Assembly: GCF_964340395.1 (NCBI RefSeq)
Contig: NW_027554292.1
Location: forward strand, 124,001-188,000
Direction: 5' to 3'
DNA: 64,000 bases
DNA from: Glandiceps talaboti
Taxonomy: Eukaryota; Hemichordata; Enteropneusta; Spengelidae
Shown: in pieces, positions 48,079 through 62,053 of the stretch
Position numbering within the stretch: position 1 is the first letter of the stretch
Layout: each line of letters opens with the position of its first letter
The notes under the pieces: generated by a model
What the model saw: the letters and a program-made list of their open reading frames with translations, nothing else
What the model was told of the DNA's origin: nothing
The model's database searches: none
Made by a program: the position numbers and the translations under genes

Positions 48079-51000
48079 GACAGTATTGTTTATGTTTTAA
48101 CTAATTATGATCGGATTTGACTGGTTTAAAACCGGTATGGACAGGTTTTGACCTTTTTTGTCTTGTTTGCAATGGTTGTGGACCGGTTTGGACAGGTTGT
48201 GACCGGTTTGGAATGGTTTTGGACAGGTTTGGACAGGTTTTGGACCGGTTTTGATATGTTTGCACAGGTTTTGACCAGTTTTGATCAGTTTTGACCGATT
48301 TAAAACCAGTGTTGACTGATTTTGATAAGTTTTGACTTGTTTGCACTGGTTTTCGACCGGTTTGTACCGGTTTTGAAAGGTTTGGACAGGTTTTAACAAG
48401 TTTTGATCGGTTTTGAGGGGTTTTGAGTTGTTTGCACCTATTTTTGACCGTTTTGGACCGGTTTGACAGGTTTGCACAGGTTTTGACCAGTTTGCACTTG
48501 TTTTAAACCGGTTTGCGACAGGTTTTGACCAGTTTTGATCAGTTTTGACCGGTTTTAAACCTGTGTTGACTGGTTTTGATCAGTTTTGACTTGTTTGCAC
48601 TGGTTTTCGACCGGTTTGTACCGGTTTTGAAAGGTTTGGACAGGTTTTGACAAGTTTTGATCGGTTTTGAGGGGTTTTGAGTTGTTTGCACCTATTTTTG
48701 ACCGTTTTGGACCGGTTTGACAGGTTTGCACAGGTTTTGACCAGTTTGCACTTGTTTTAAACCGGTTTGCGACAGGTTTTGACCAGTTTTGATCTGTTTT
48801 CACCTGTTTATAACCAATTTGGATGGTTTTGACCGATATTGACTCATTTTCACCAGTTTTGGTCCGCCTTGGATAGGTTTTCGACCGGTTTGGACCGTTT
48901 GGACAGGTTTGCACATGTTTTGACTCATTTAAACCTGTACAGAACAGGTTTGGACAGGTGTCCACCGGTTTGGACCGTTTGGACAGGTTTGCACAGGTTT
49001 TGACTCATTTAAACCTGTACAGAACAGGTTTGGACAGGTGTCGATCGGTTTGCGGTTTGGTCGGGTTTTGACAGTATTATTTATGTTTTAACTAATTATG
49101 ATCGGATTTGACTGGTTTAAAACCGGTATGGACAGGTTTTGACCTTTTTTGTCTTGTTTGTAATGGTTGTGGACCGGTTTGGACAGGTTGTGACCGGTTT
49201 GGAATGGTTTTGGACAGGTTTGGACCGGTTTGGACAGGTTTTGGACTGGTTTTGATATGTTTGCACAGGTTTTGACCAGTTTTGATCAGTTTTGACCGAT
49301 TTAAAACCAGTGTTGACTGATTTTGATCAGTTTTGAATTGTTTGCACTGGTTTTCGACCGGTTTGGACCTGTTTTGAAAGGTTTGGACAGGTTTTGACAA
49401 GTTTTGATCGGTTTTGAGGGGTTTTGAGTTGTTTGCACCTATTTTTGACCGTTTTGGACCGGTTTGACAGGTTTGCACAGGTTTTGACCAGTTTGCACTT
49501 GTTTTAAACCGGTTTGCGACAGGTTTTGACCAGTTTTGATCAGTTTTGACCGGTTTTAAACCTGTGTTGACTGGTTTTGATCAGTTTTGACTTGTTTGCA
49601 CTGGTTTTGGACAAGTTTGGATGGGTTTTTGACCGGTTTGGACCGGTTTGGACAGGTTTGCACAGGTTTTGACCAGTTTTCACTTGTTTTAAACCGGTTT
49701 GCGACAGGTTTTGACCAGTTTTGATCAGTTTTGACCGGTTTTAAACCTGTGTTGACTGGTTTTGATCGGTTTTGACTTGTTTGCACCAGTTTTGGACTGG
49801 TTTCGATAGGTTTCGACAGGTTTGAACCGGTTTTGACAGGTTTTGACCAGTTTAGATCAGTTTTGACCGGTTTACAACCAGTGTTGACTGGTTTTGTTCA
49901 GTTTTGACTTGTTTGCACTGGTTTTGGACCGGTTTGGATAGGTTTTGGATCGGTTTGGACCGGTTTGGACAGGTTTGGACAGGTTTTGACGGGTTTTGAG
50001 TTGTTTGCACAGGTTTTGACCAGTTTTGATCAGTTTTGACCGGTTTAAAACCAGTGTTGATTGGTTTTGATCAGTTTTGACTTGTTTGCACTGGTTTTTG
50101 ACCGGTTTGGACCGGTGTTGAAAGGTTTGGACAGGTTTTGAACAGATTTAACTGGTTTTAAACCGGTTTGCGAAAGGTTTTGACCAGTTTTCACTGGTTT
50201 TAAACAGGTGTTGACTGGTTTTGATCAGTTTTGACTTGTTTTCACCAGTTTGGGAATGGTTTCGATAGGTTTCGACAGGTTTGAACCAGTTTTGACAGGT
50301 TTTGACCACTTTTGATCTGTTTTCAACTGTTTATAACCAATTTGGAAGGTTTTGACCGGTATTGACTCATTTTCACCAGTTTTGGTCCGCCTTGGATAGG
50401 TTTTCGACCGGTTTGCACTTGTTTTAAACCGGTTTGCGACAGGTTTTGACCAGTTTTGATCAGTTTTGACCGGTTTTAAACCTGTGTTGACTGGTTTTGA
50501 TCAGTTTTGACTTGTTTGCACTGGTTTTGGACAAGTTTGGATGGGTTTTTGACCGGTTTGGTCCGGTTTGGACAGGTTTGGACAGGTTTTGACGGGTTTT
50601 GAGTTGTTTGATTTTTGACCGGTTTGGACCGGTTTGACAGGTTTGCACAGGTTTTGACCAGTTTTCACTTGTGTTAAACCGGTTTGCGACAGGTTTTGAC
50701 CAGTTTTGATCAGTTTTGACCGGTTTTAAACCTGTGTTGACTGGTTTTGATCGGTTTTGACTTGTTTGCACCAGTTTTGGACTGGTTTCGATAGGTTTCG
50801 ACAGGTTTGAACCGGTTTTGACAGGTTTTGACCACTTTTGATCTGTTTTCACCTGTTTATAACCAATTTGGAAGGTTTTGACCGGTATTGACTCATTTTC
50901 ACCAGTTTTGGTCCGCCTTGGATAGGTTTTCGACCGGTTTGGACCGTTTGGACAGGTTTGCACATGTTTTGACTCATTTAAACCTGTACAGAACAGGTTT

Positions 51001-52564
51001 GGACAGGTGTCCACCGGTTTGGACCGTTTTTACAGGTTTGCACAGGTTTTGACTCATTTAAACCTGTACAGAACAGGTTTGGACAGGTGTCGATCGGTTT
51101 GCGGTTTGGTCGGGTTTTGACAGTATTGTTTATGTTTTAACTAATTATGATCGGATTTGACTGGTTTAAAACCGGTATGGACAGGTTTTGACCTTTTTTG
51201 TCTTGTTTGCAATGGTTGTGGACCGGTTTGGACAGGTTGTGACCGGTTTGGAATGGTTTTGGACAGGTTTGGACCGGTTTGGACAGGTTTTGGACCGGTT
51301 TTGATATGTTTGCACAGGTTTTGACCAGTTTTGAACAGTTTTGACCGATTTAAAACCAGTTTTGACTGATTTTGATCAGTTTTGAATTGTATGCACTGGT
51401 TTTCGACCGGTTTGGACCGGTTTTGAAAGGTTTGGACAGGTTTTGACAAGTTTTGATCGATTTTTACGGGTTTTGAGTTGTTTGCACCTATTTTTGACCG
51501 TTTTGGACCGGTTTGACAGGTTTGCACAGGTTTTGACCAGTTTTCACTTGTTTTAAACCGGTTTGCGACAGGTTTTGACCAGTTTTGATCAGTTTTGACC
51601 GGTTTTAAACCTGTGTTGACTGGTTTTGATCAGTTTTGACTTGTTTGCACTGGTTTTGGACCAGTTTGGATGGGTTTTTGACCGGTTTGGACCGGTTTGG
51701 ACAGGTTTGGACAGGTTTTGACGGGTTTTGAGTTGTTTGCACCTATTTTGGACATGTTTGGATGGGTTTTCGACCGGTTTAGACCGGTTTTGAAAGGTTT
51801 GCACTGGTTTTGAGAAGTTTTCATCGGTTTTGACGGGTTTTGAGTTGTTTGATTTTTGACCGGTTTGGACCGGTTTGACAGGTTTGCACAGGTTTTGACC
51901 AGTTTTCATTTGTTTTAAACCGGTTTGCGACAGGTTTTGACCAGTTTTGATCAGTTTTGACCGGTTTTAAACCTGTGTTGACTGGTTTTGATCGGTTTTG
52001 ACTTGTTTGCACCAGTTTTGGAATGGTTTCGATAGGTTTCGACAGGTTTGAACCGGTTTTGACAGGTTTTGACCAGTTTTGATCAGTTTTGACCGGTTTA
52101 AAACCAGTGTTGACTGGTTTTGATCAGTTTTGACTTGTTTGCACTGGTTTTTGACCGGTTTGGACCGGTTTGACAGGTTTGCACAGGTTTTGACCAGATT
52201 TAACTGGTTTTAAACCGGTTTGCGAAAGGTTTTGACCAGTTTTCACTGGTTTTAAACCGGTGTTGACTGGTTTTGATCGGTTTTGACTTGTTTGCACCAG
52301 TTTTGGACTGGTTTCGATAGATTTCGAAAGATTTGAACCAGTTTTGACAGATTTTGACCAGTTTTGATCTGTTTTCACCTGTTTATAACCAATTTGGAAG
52401 GTTTTGACCGGTATTGACTCATTTTCACCAGTTTTGGCCCGCCTTGCATAGGTTTTCGACCGGTTTGGACCGTTTGGACAGGTTTGCACAGGTTTTGACT
52501 CATTTAAACCTGTACAGAACAGGTTTGGACAGGTGTCGACAGGTTTGCGGTTTGGTCGGGTTTT
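48079..52564 (+). repeat. HOR segments of 991, 2049 and 1446 bp
   Basis: L1 copies are at 48079 (preceded by the variant tttggttggattttg), 49070 (tattattt variant) and 51119. About 48.5-50.9 kb has a second copy at 61.5-63.9 kb at a constant offset of 12984. An unusual junction ttcgaccggtttgcacttg at 50404-50422 joins a core directly to a decamer tract, skipping the inverted repeat and L1. The last segment (51119-52564) resembles 16271-17624 more than its neighbours. Confidence 0.83.
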
Positions 52565-55500
52565 GACAGTATTGTTTATGTTTTAACTAATTATGATCGG
52601 ATTTGACTGGTTTAAAACCGGTATGGACAGGTTTTGACCTTTTTTGTCTTGTTTGCAATGGTTGTGGACCGGTTTGGACAGGTTGTGACCGGTTTGGAAT
52701 GGTTTTGGACAGGTTTGGACCGGTTTGGACAGGTTTTGGACCGGTTTTGATATGTTTGCACAGGTTTTGACCAGTTTTGATCTGTTTTGACCTGTTTAAA
52801 ACCAGTGTTGACTGGTTTTGACTGGTTTTGACTCATTTACATCGGTTATGGACTGGTTCGGAAAGGTTTTGACTGGTTTGGAATTGTTTTGGACAGGTTT
52901 GCACAGGTTTTGATCGGTTTTGACTTGTTTGCATTGGTTTTGGACCGGATTTGACCAGTTTTGACTCAGTTTTAAATGGTTTAAAAATGGTTTTTGGATA
53001 GGTTTGGACAGGTTTTGACTGGTTTTGAATGGTCTTGGACAGGTTTTGACTTGTTTTGACCAGTTTTGACAGTTTTACGACCCATTTAGACCAGTTTTGA
53101 CAGGTTTGGACAGGTTTGGACCAGTTTTGACCAGTTTTCACTTGGTTTTCGACCGATTTGGACCGGTTTTGAAAGGTTTTGACAGGTTTTGACAAGTTTT
53201 GATGGGATTTGAGTTGTTTGCACCTATTTTTGACCGGTTTGGACCGGTTTGACAGGTTTGCACAGGTGTTGACCAGTTTTGATCAGTTTTGACCGGTTTT
53301 AAACCTGTGTTGACTGGTTTTGATCGGTTTTGACTTGTTTGCACCAGTTTTGGACTGGTTTCGATAGGTTTCGACAGGTTTGAACCGATTTTGACAGGTT
53401 TTGACTAGTTTTGATCAGTTTTGACCGGTTTTAAACCGGTATTGACTGGTTTTGATCAGTTTTGACTTGTTTGCACTGGTTTTGGACAGGTTTGGATAGG
53501 TTTTGGACCGGTTTGGACCGGTTTGGACCGGTTTTGACAGGTTTTGACAGGTTTTGACTGGTTTTGAGTTGTTTGCACCTATTTTGGACAGGTTTGGATA
53601 GGTTTAAACCGGTTTGCGACAGGTTTTGACAAGTTTTGATCGGTTTTGACGGGTTTTTAGTTGTTTGCACCTATTTTTGACCAGTTTGGACCGGTTTGAC
53701 AGGTTTGCACAGATTTTGACCAGTTTTGATCAGGTTTGACCGGTTTTAAACCGGTGTTGACTTGTTTTGATCGGTTTTGACTTGTTTGCACCTATTTTGG
53801 ACAGGTTTGACTAGTTTTGATCAGTTTTGACCGGTTTTAAACCGGTATTGACTGGTTTTGATCGGTTTTGACTTGTTTTCACCAGTTTGGGAATGGTTTC
53901 GATAGGTTTCGACAGGTTTGAACCAGTTTTGACAGGTTTTGACCGGTTTTGATCTGTTTTCACCTGTTTATAACCAATTTGGAAGGTTTTGACCGATATT
54001 GACTCATTTTCACCAGTTTTGGTCCGCCTTGGATAGGTTTTCGACCGGTTTGGACCGTTTGGACAGGTTTGCACATGTTTTGACTCATTTAAACCTGTAC
54101 AGAACAGGTTTGGACAGGTGTCCACCGGTTTGGACCGTTTGGACAGGTTTGCACAGGTTTTGACTCATTTAAACCTGTACAGAACAGGTTTGGACAGGTG
54201 TCGATCGGTTTGCGGTTTGGTCGGGTTTTGACAGTATTGTTTATGTTTTAACTAATTATGATCGGATTTGACTGGTTTAAAACCGGTATGGACAGGTTTT
54301 GACCTGTTTTGTCTTGTTTGCAATGGTTGTGGACAGGTTTACACAGGTTTTGACCAGTTTTCACTTGTTTTAAACCGGTTTGCGACAGGTTTTGACCAGT
54401 TTTGATCAGTTTTGACTTGTTTGCACTGGTTTTCGACCGGTTTGGATAGGTTTTGGACCGGTTTGGACCGGTTTTGACAGGTTTTGACAGGTTTTGACGG
54501 GTTTTGAGTTGTTTGCACAGGTTTTGACCAGTTTTGATCAGTTTTGACCGGTTTAAAACCAGTGTTGATTGGTTTTGATCAGTTTTGACTTGTTTGCACT
54601 GGTTTATAACCGGTTTGGACCGGTGTTGAAAGGTTTGGACAGGTTTTGACCAGATTTAACTGGTTTTAAACCGGTTTGCGAAAGGTTTTGACCAGTTTTC
54701 ACTGGTTTTAAACCGGTGTTGACTGGTTTTGATCAGTTTTGACTTGTTTTCACCAGTTTGGGAATGGTTTCGATAGGTTTCGACAGGTTTGAACCAGTTT
54801 TGACAGGTTTTGACCAGTTTTGACAGTTTTCCGACCCATTTAGACCAGTTTTGACAGGTTTGGACAGATTTGGACCAGTTTTGACCAGTTTTCACTTGGT
54901 TTTCGACCGATTTGGACCGGTTTTGAAAGGTTTTAACAGGTTTTGACAAGTTTTGATGGGATTTGAGTTGTTTGCACCTATTTTTGACCGGTTTGGACCG
55001 GTTTGACAGGTTTGCACAGGTGTTGACCAGTTTTGATCAGTTTTGACCGGTTTTAAACCTGTATTGACTGGTTTTGATCGGTTTTGACTTGTTTGCACCA
55101 GTTTTGGACTGGTTTCGATAGGTTTCGACAGGTTTGAACCGATTTTGACAGGTTTTGACTAGTTTTGATCAGTTTTGACCGGTTTTAAACCGGTATTGAC
55201 TGGTTTTGATCAGTTTTGACTTGTTTGCACTGGTTTTGGACAGGTTTGGATAGGTTTTGGACCGGTTTGGACCGGTTTTGACAGGTTTTGACTGGTTTTG
55301 AGTTGTTTGCACCTATTTTGGACAGGTTTGGATAGTTTTAAACCGGTTTGCGACAGGTTTTGACAAGTTTTGATCGGTTTTGACGGGTTTTGAGTTGTTT
55401 GCACCTATTTTTGACCAGTTTGGACCGGTTTGACAGGTTTGCACAGATTTTGACCAGTTTTGATCAGGTTTGACCGGTTTTAAACCGGTGTTTTGATCGG

Positions 55501-57681
55501 TTTTGACTTGTTTGCACCTATTTTGGACAGGTTTGACTAGTTTTGATCAGTTTTGACCGGTTTTAAACCGGTATTGACTGGTTTTTATCAGTTTTGACTT
55601 GTTTTCACCAGTTTGGGAATGGTTTCGATAGGTTTCGACAGGTTTGAACCAATTTTGACAGGTTTTGACCAGTTTTGATCTGTTTTCACCTGTTTATAAC
55701 CAATTTGGAAGGTTTTGACCGATATTGACTCATTTTCACCAGTTTTGGTCCGCCTTGGATAGGTTTTCGACCGGTTTGGACCGTTTGGACAGGTTTGCAC
55801 ATGTTTTGACTCATTTAAACCTGTACAGAACAGGTTTGGACAGGTGTCCACCGGTTTGGACCGTTTGGACAGGTTTGCACAGGTTTTGACTCATTTAAAC
55901 CTGTACAGAACAGGTTTGGACAGGTGTCGATCGGTTTGCGGTTTGGTCGGGTTTTGACAGTATTGTTTATGTTTTAACTAATTATGATCGGATTTGACTG
56001 GTTTAAAACCGGTATGGACAGGTTTTGACCTGTTTTGTCTTGTTTGCAATGGTTGTGGACAGGTTTACACAGGTTTTGACCAGTTTTCACTTGTTTTAAA
56101 CCGGTTTGCGACAGGTTTTGACCAGTTTTGATCAGTTTTGACTTGTTTGCACTGGTTTTCGACCGGTTTGGATAGGTTTTGGACCGGTTTGGACCGGTTT
56201 TGACAGGTTTTGACAGGTTTTGACGGGTTTTGAGTTGTTTGCACAGGTTTTGACCAGTTTTGATCAGTTTTGACCGGTTTAAAACCAGTGTTGATTGGTT
56301 TTGATCAGTTTTGACTTGTTTGCACTGGTTTATAACCGGTTTGGACCGGTGTTGAAAGGTTTGGACAGGTTTTGACCAGATTTAACTGGTTTTAAACCGG
56401 TTTGCGAAAGGTTTTGACCAGTTTTCACTGGTTTTAAACCGGTGTTGACTGGTTTTGATCAGTTTTGACTTGTTTTCACCAGTTTGGGAATGGTTTCGAT
56501 AGGTTTCGACAGGTTTGAACCAGTTTTGACAGGTTTTGACCAGTTTTGACAGTTTTCCGACCCATTTAGACCAGTTTTGACAGGTTTGGACAGATTTGGA
56601 CCAGTTTTGACCAGTTTTCACTTGGTTTTCGACCGATTTGGACCGGTTTTGAAAGGTTTTAACAGGTTTTGACAAGTTTTGATGGGATTTGAGTTGTTTG
56701 CACCTATTTTTGACCGGTTTGGACCGGTTTGACAGGTTTGCACAGGTGTTGACCAGTTTTGATCAGTTTTGACCGGTTTTAAACCTGTATTGACTGGTTT
56801 TGATCGGTTTTGACTTGTTTGCACCAGTTTTGGACTGGTTTCGATAGGTTTCGACAGGTTTGAACCGATTTTGACAGGTTTTGACTAGTTTTGATCAGTT
56901 TTGACCGGTTTTAAACCGGTATTGACTGGTTTTGATCAGTTTTGACTTGTTTGCACTGGTTTTGGACAGGTTTGGATAGGATTTGGACCGGTTTGGACCG
57001 GTTTTGACAGGTTTTGACTGGTTTTGAGTTGTTTGCACCTATTTTGGACAGGTTTGGATAGTTTTAAACCGGTTTGCGACAGGTTTTGACAAGTTTTGAT
57101 CGGTTTTGACGGGTTTTGAGTTGTTTGCACCTATTTTTGACCAGTTTGGACCGGTTTGACAGGTTTGCACAGATTTTGACCAGTTTTGATCAGGTTTGAC
57201 CGGTTTTAAACCGGTGTTTTGATCGGTTTTGACTTGTTTGCACCTATTTTGGACAGGTTTGACTAGTTTTGATCAGTTTTGACCGGTTTTAAACCGGTAT
57301 TGACTGGTTTTTATCAGTTTTGACTTGTTTTCACCAGTTTGGGAATGGTTTCGATAGGTTTCGACAGGTTTGAACCAATTTTGACAGGTTTTGACCAGTT
57401 TTGATCTGTTTTCACCTGTTTATAACCAATTTGGAAGGTTTTGACCGATATTGACTCATTTTCACCAGTTTTGGTCCGCCTTGGATAGGTTTTCGACCGG
57501 TTTGGACCGTTTGGACAGGTTTGCACATGTTTTGACTCATTTAAACCTGTACAGAACAGGTTTGGACAGGTGTCCACCGGTTTGGACCGTTTGGACAGGT
57601 TTGCACAGGTTTTGACTCATTTAAACCTGTACAGAACAGGTTTGGACAGGTGTCGATCGGTTTGCGGTTTGGTCGGGTTTT
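52565..57681 (+). repeat. HOR of 1665 bp followed by a perfect-length pair of 1726 bp
   Basis: L1 copies are at 52565, 54230 and 55956. The first HOR contains L2 at 52836. The next two, 54230-55955 and 55956-57681, have identical length and order. Both share gacctgttttgtc after L1, where most HORs have gaccttttttgtc, and a direct jump from ggttgtggacagg to tttacacagg. The match ends just after 57682, where the ccttttttg form returns, so this is a tandem duplication of one HOR. Confidence 0.88.
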
Positions 57682-60600
57682 GACAGTATTGTTTATGTTT
57701 TAACTAATTATGATCGGATTTGACTGGTTTAAAACCGGTATGGACAGGTTTTGACCTTTTTTGTCTTGTTTGCAATGGTTGTGGACCGGTTTGGACAGGT
57801 TGTGACCGGTTTGGAATGGTTTTGGACAGGTTTGGACCGGTTTGGACAGGTTTTGGACCGGTTTTGATCTGTTTTGACCTGTTTAAAACCAGTGTTGACT
57901 GGTTTTGACTGGTTTTGACTCATTTACATCGGTTATGGACTGGTTCGGAAAGGTTTTGACTGGTTTGGAATTGTTTTGGACAGGTTTGCACAGGTTTTGA
58001 TCGGTTTTGACTTGTTTGCATTGGTTTTGGACCGGATTTGACCAGTTTTGACTCAGTTTTAACTGGTTTAAAAATGGTTTTTGGATAGGTTTGGACAGGT
58101 TTTGACTGGTTTTCAATGGTCTTGGACAGGTTTTGACTTGTTTTGACCAGTTTTGACAGTTTTACGACCCATTTAGACCAGTTTTGACAGGTTTTGACAG
58201 GTTTGGACCAGTTTTGACCAGTTTTCACTTGGTTTTCGACCGATTTGTACCGGTTTTGAAAGGTTTTGACAGGTTTTGACAAGTTTTGATGGGATTTGAG
58301 TTGTTTGCACCTATTTTTGACCGGTTTGGACCGGTTTGACAGGTTTGCACAGGTGTTGACCAGTTTTGATCAGTTTTGACCGGTTTTAAACCTGTGTTGA
58401 CTGGTTTTGATCGGTTTTGACTTGTTTGCACCAGTTTTGGACTGGTTTCGATAGGTTTCGACAGGTTTGAACCGATTTTGACAGGTTTTGACTAGTTTTG
58501 ATCAGTTTTGACCGGTTTTAAACCGGTATTGACTGGTTTTGATCAGTTTTGACTTGTTTGCACTGGTTTTGGACAGGTTTGGATAGGTTTTGGACCGGTT
58601 TGGACCGGTTTGGACCGGTTTTGACAGGTTTTGACAGGTTTTGACTGGTTTTGAGTTGTTTGCACCTATTTTGGACAGGTTTGGATAGGTTTAAACCGGT
58701 TTGCGACAGGTTTTGACAAGTTTTGATCGGTTTTGACGGGTTTTGAGTTGTTTGCACCTATTTTTGACCAGTTTGACAGGTTTGCACAGATTTTGACCAG
58801 TTTTGATCAGGTTTGACCGGTTTTAAACCGGTGTTGACTTGTTTTGATCGGTTTTGACTTGTTTGCACCTATTTTGGACAGGTTTGACTAGTTTTGATCA
58901 GTTTTGACCGGTTTTAAACCGGTATTGACTGGTTTTGATCGGTTTTGACTTGTTTTCACCAGTTTGGGAATGGTTTCGATAGGTTTCGACAGGTTTGAAC
59001 CAGTTTTGACAGGTTTTGACCAGTTTTGATCTGTTTTCACCTGTTTATAACCAATTTGGAAGGTTTTGACCGATATTGACTCATTTTCACCAGTTTTGGT
59101 CCGCCTTGGATAGGTTTTCGACCGGTTTGGACCGTTTGGACAGGTTTGCACATGTTTTGACTCATTTAAACCTGTACAGAACAGGTTTGGACAGGTGTCC
59201 ACCGGTTTGGACCGTTTGGACAGGTTTGCACAGGTTTTGACTCATTTAAACCTGTACAGAACAGGTTTGGACAGGTGTCGATCGGTTTGCGGTTTGGTCG
59301 GGTTTTGACAGTATTGTTTATGTTTTAACTAATTATGATCGGATTTGACTGGTTTAAAACCGGTATGGACAGGTTTTGACCTGTTTTGTCTTGTTTGCAA
59401 TGGTTGTGGACAGGTTTACACAGGTTTTGACCAGTTTTCACTTGTTTTAAACCGGTTTGCGACAGGTTTTGACCAGTTTTGATCAGTTTTGACTTGTTTG
59501 CACTGGTTTTCGACCGGTTTGGATAGGTTTTGGACCGGTTTGGACCGGTTTTGACAGGTTTGGACAGGTTTTGACGGGTTTTGAGTTGTTTGCACAGGTT
59601 TTGACCAGTTTTGATCAGTTTTGACCGGTTTAAAACCAGTGTTGATTGGTTTTGATCAGTTTTGACTTGTTTGCACTGGTTTATGACCGGTTTGGACCGG
59701 TGTTGAAAGGTTTGGACAGGTTTTGACCAGATTTAACTGGTTTTAAACCGGTTTGCGAAAGGTTTTGACCAGTTTTCACTGGTTTTAAACCGGTGTTGAC
59801 TGGTTTTGATCAGTTTTGACTTGTTTTCACCAGTTTGGGAATGGTTTCGATAGGTTTCGACAGGTTTGAACCAGTTTTGACAGGTTTTGACCAGTTTTGA
59901 CAGTTTTCCGACCCATTTAGACCAGTTTTGACAGGTTTGGACAGATTTGGACCAGTTTTGACCAGTTTTCACTTGGTTTTCGACCGATTTGGACCGGTTT
60001 TGAAAGGTTTTAACAGGTTTTGACAAGTTTTGATGGGATTTGAGTTGTTTGCACCTATTTTTGACCGGTTTGGACCGGTTTGACAGGTTTGCACAGGTGT
60101 TGACCAGTTTTGATCAGTTTTGACCGGTTTTAAACCTGTGTTGACTGGTTTTGATCGGTTTTGACTTGTTTGCACCAGTTTTGGACTGGTTTCGATAGGT
60201 TTCGACAGGTTTGAACCGATTTTGACAGGTTTTGACTAGTTTTGATCAGTTTTGACCGGTTTTAAACCGGTATTGACTGGTTTTGATCAGTTTTGACTTG
60301 TTTGCACTGGTTTTGGACAGGTTTGGATAGGTTTTGGACCGGTTTGGACCGGTTTGGACCGGTTTTGACAGGTTTTGACAGGTTTTGACTGGTTTTGAGT
60401 TGTTTGCACCTATTTTGGACAGGTTTGGATAGTTTTAAACCGGTTTGCGACAGGTTTTGACAAGTTTTGATCGGTTTTGACGGGTTTTGAGTTGTTTGCA
60501 CCTATTTTTGACCAGTTTGGACCGGTTTGACAGGTTTGCACAGATTTTGACCAGTTTTGATCAGGTTTGACCGGTTTTAAACCGGTGTTTTGATCGGTTT

Positions 60601-62053
60601 TGACTTGTTTGCACCTATTTTGGACAGGTTTGACTAGTTTTGATCAGTTTTGACCGGTTTTAAACCGGTATTGACTGGTTTTTATCAGTTTTGACTTGTT
60701 TTCACCAGTTTGGGAATGGTTTCGATAGGTTTCGACAGGTTTGAACCAATTTTGACAGGTTTTGACCAGTTTTGATCTGTTTTCACCTGTTTATAACCAA
60801 TTTGGAAGGTTTTGACCGATATTGACTCATTTTCAACAGTTTTGGTCCGCCTTGGATAGGTTTTCGACCGGTTTGGACCGTTTGGACAGGTTTGCACATG
60901 TTTTGACTCATTTAAACCTGTACAGAACAGGTTTGGACAGGTGTCCACCGGTTTGGACCGTTTGGACAGGTTTGCACAGGTTTTGACTCATTTAAACCTG
61001 TACAGAACAGGTTTGGACAGGTGTCGATCGGTTTGCGGTTTGGTCGGGTTTTGACAGTATTGTTTATGTTTTAACTAATTATGATCGGATTTGACTGGTT
61101 TAAAACCGGTATGGACAGGTTTTGACCTTTTTTGTCTTGTTTGCAATGGTTGTGGACCGGTTTGGACAGGTTGTGACCGGTTTGGAATGGTTTTGGACAG
61201 GTTTGGACCGGTTTGGACAGGTTTTGGACCGGTTTTGATATGTTTGCACAGGTTTTGACCAGTTTTGATCAGTTTTGACCGATTTAAAACCAGTGTTGAC
61301 TGATTTTGATCAGTTTTGACTTGTTTGCACTGGTTTTCGACCGGTTTGGACCGGTTTTGAAAGGTTTGGACAGGTTTTGACAAGTTTTGATCGGTTTTGA
61401 GGGGTTTTGAGTTGTTTGCACCTATTTTTGACCGTTTTGGACCGGTTTGACAGGTTTGCACAGGTTTTGACCAGTTTGCACTTGTTTTAAACCGGTTTGC
61501 GACAGGTTTTGACCAGTTTTGATCAGTTTTGACCGGTTTTAAACCTGTGTTGACTGGTTTTGATCAGTTTTGACTTGTTTGCACTGGTTTTCGACCGGTT
61601 TGTACCGGTTTTGAAAGGTTTGGACAGGTTTTGACAAGTTTTGATCGGTTTTGAGGGGTTTTGAGTTGTTTGCACCTATTTTTGACCGTTTTGGACCGGT
61701 TTGACAGGTTTGCACAGGTTTTGACCAGTTTGCACTTGTTTTAAACCGGTTTGCGACAGGTTTTGACCAGCTTTGATCTGTTTTCACCTGTTTATAACCA
61801 ATTTGGAAGGTTTTGACCGATATTGACTCATTTTCACCAGTTTTGGTCCGCCTTGGATAGGTTTTCGACCGGTTTGGACCGTTTGGACAGGTTTGCACAT
61901 GTTTTGACTCATTTAAACCTGTACAGAACAGGTTTGGACAGGTGTCCACCGGTTTGGACCGTTTGGACAGGTTTGCACAGGTTTTGACTCATTTAAACCT
62001 GTACAGAACAGGTTTGGACAGGTGTCGATCGGTTTGCGGTTTGGTCGGGTTTT
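57682..62053 (+). repeat. HOR segments of 1625, 1746 and 1001 bp, partly a copy of 52.6-55.9 kb
   Basis: L1 copies are at 57682, 59307 and 61053, with L2 at 57923. The segment 57.7-61 kb follows the order of 52.6-55.9 kb at offsets of 5117 to 5077, the change being due to lost decamers. One example is the lost gatatgtttgcacagg tract near 57866; another is the single ggacc unit missing at 58769-58779. The 1746-bp HOR is the 1726-bp type with two extra ten-base units near 60341-60372, an in-register gain. Confidence 0.84.
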
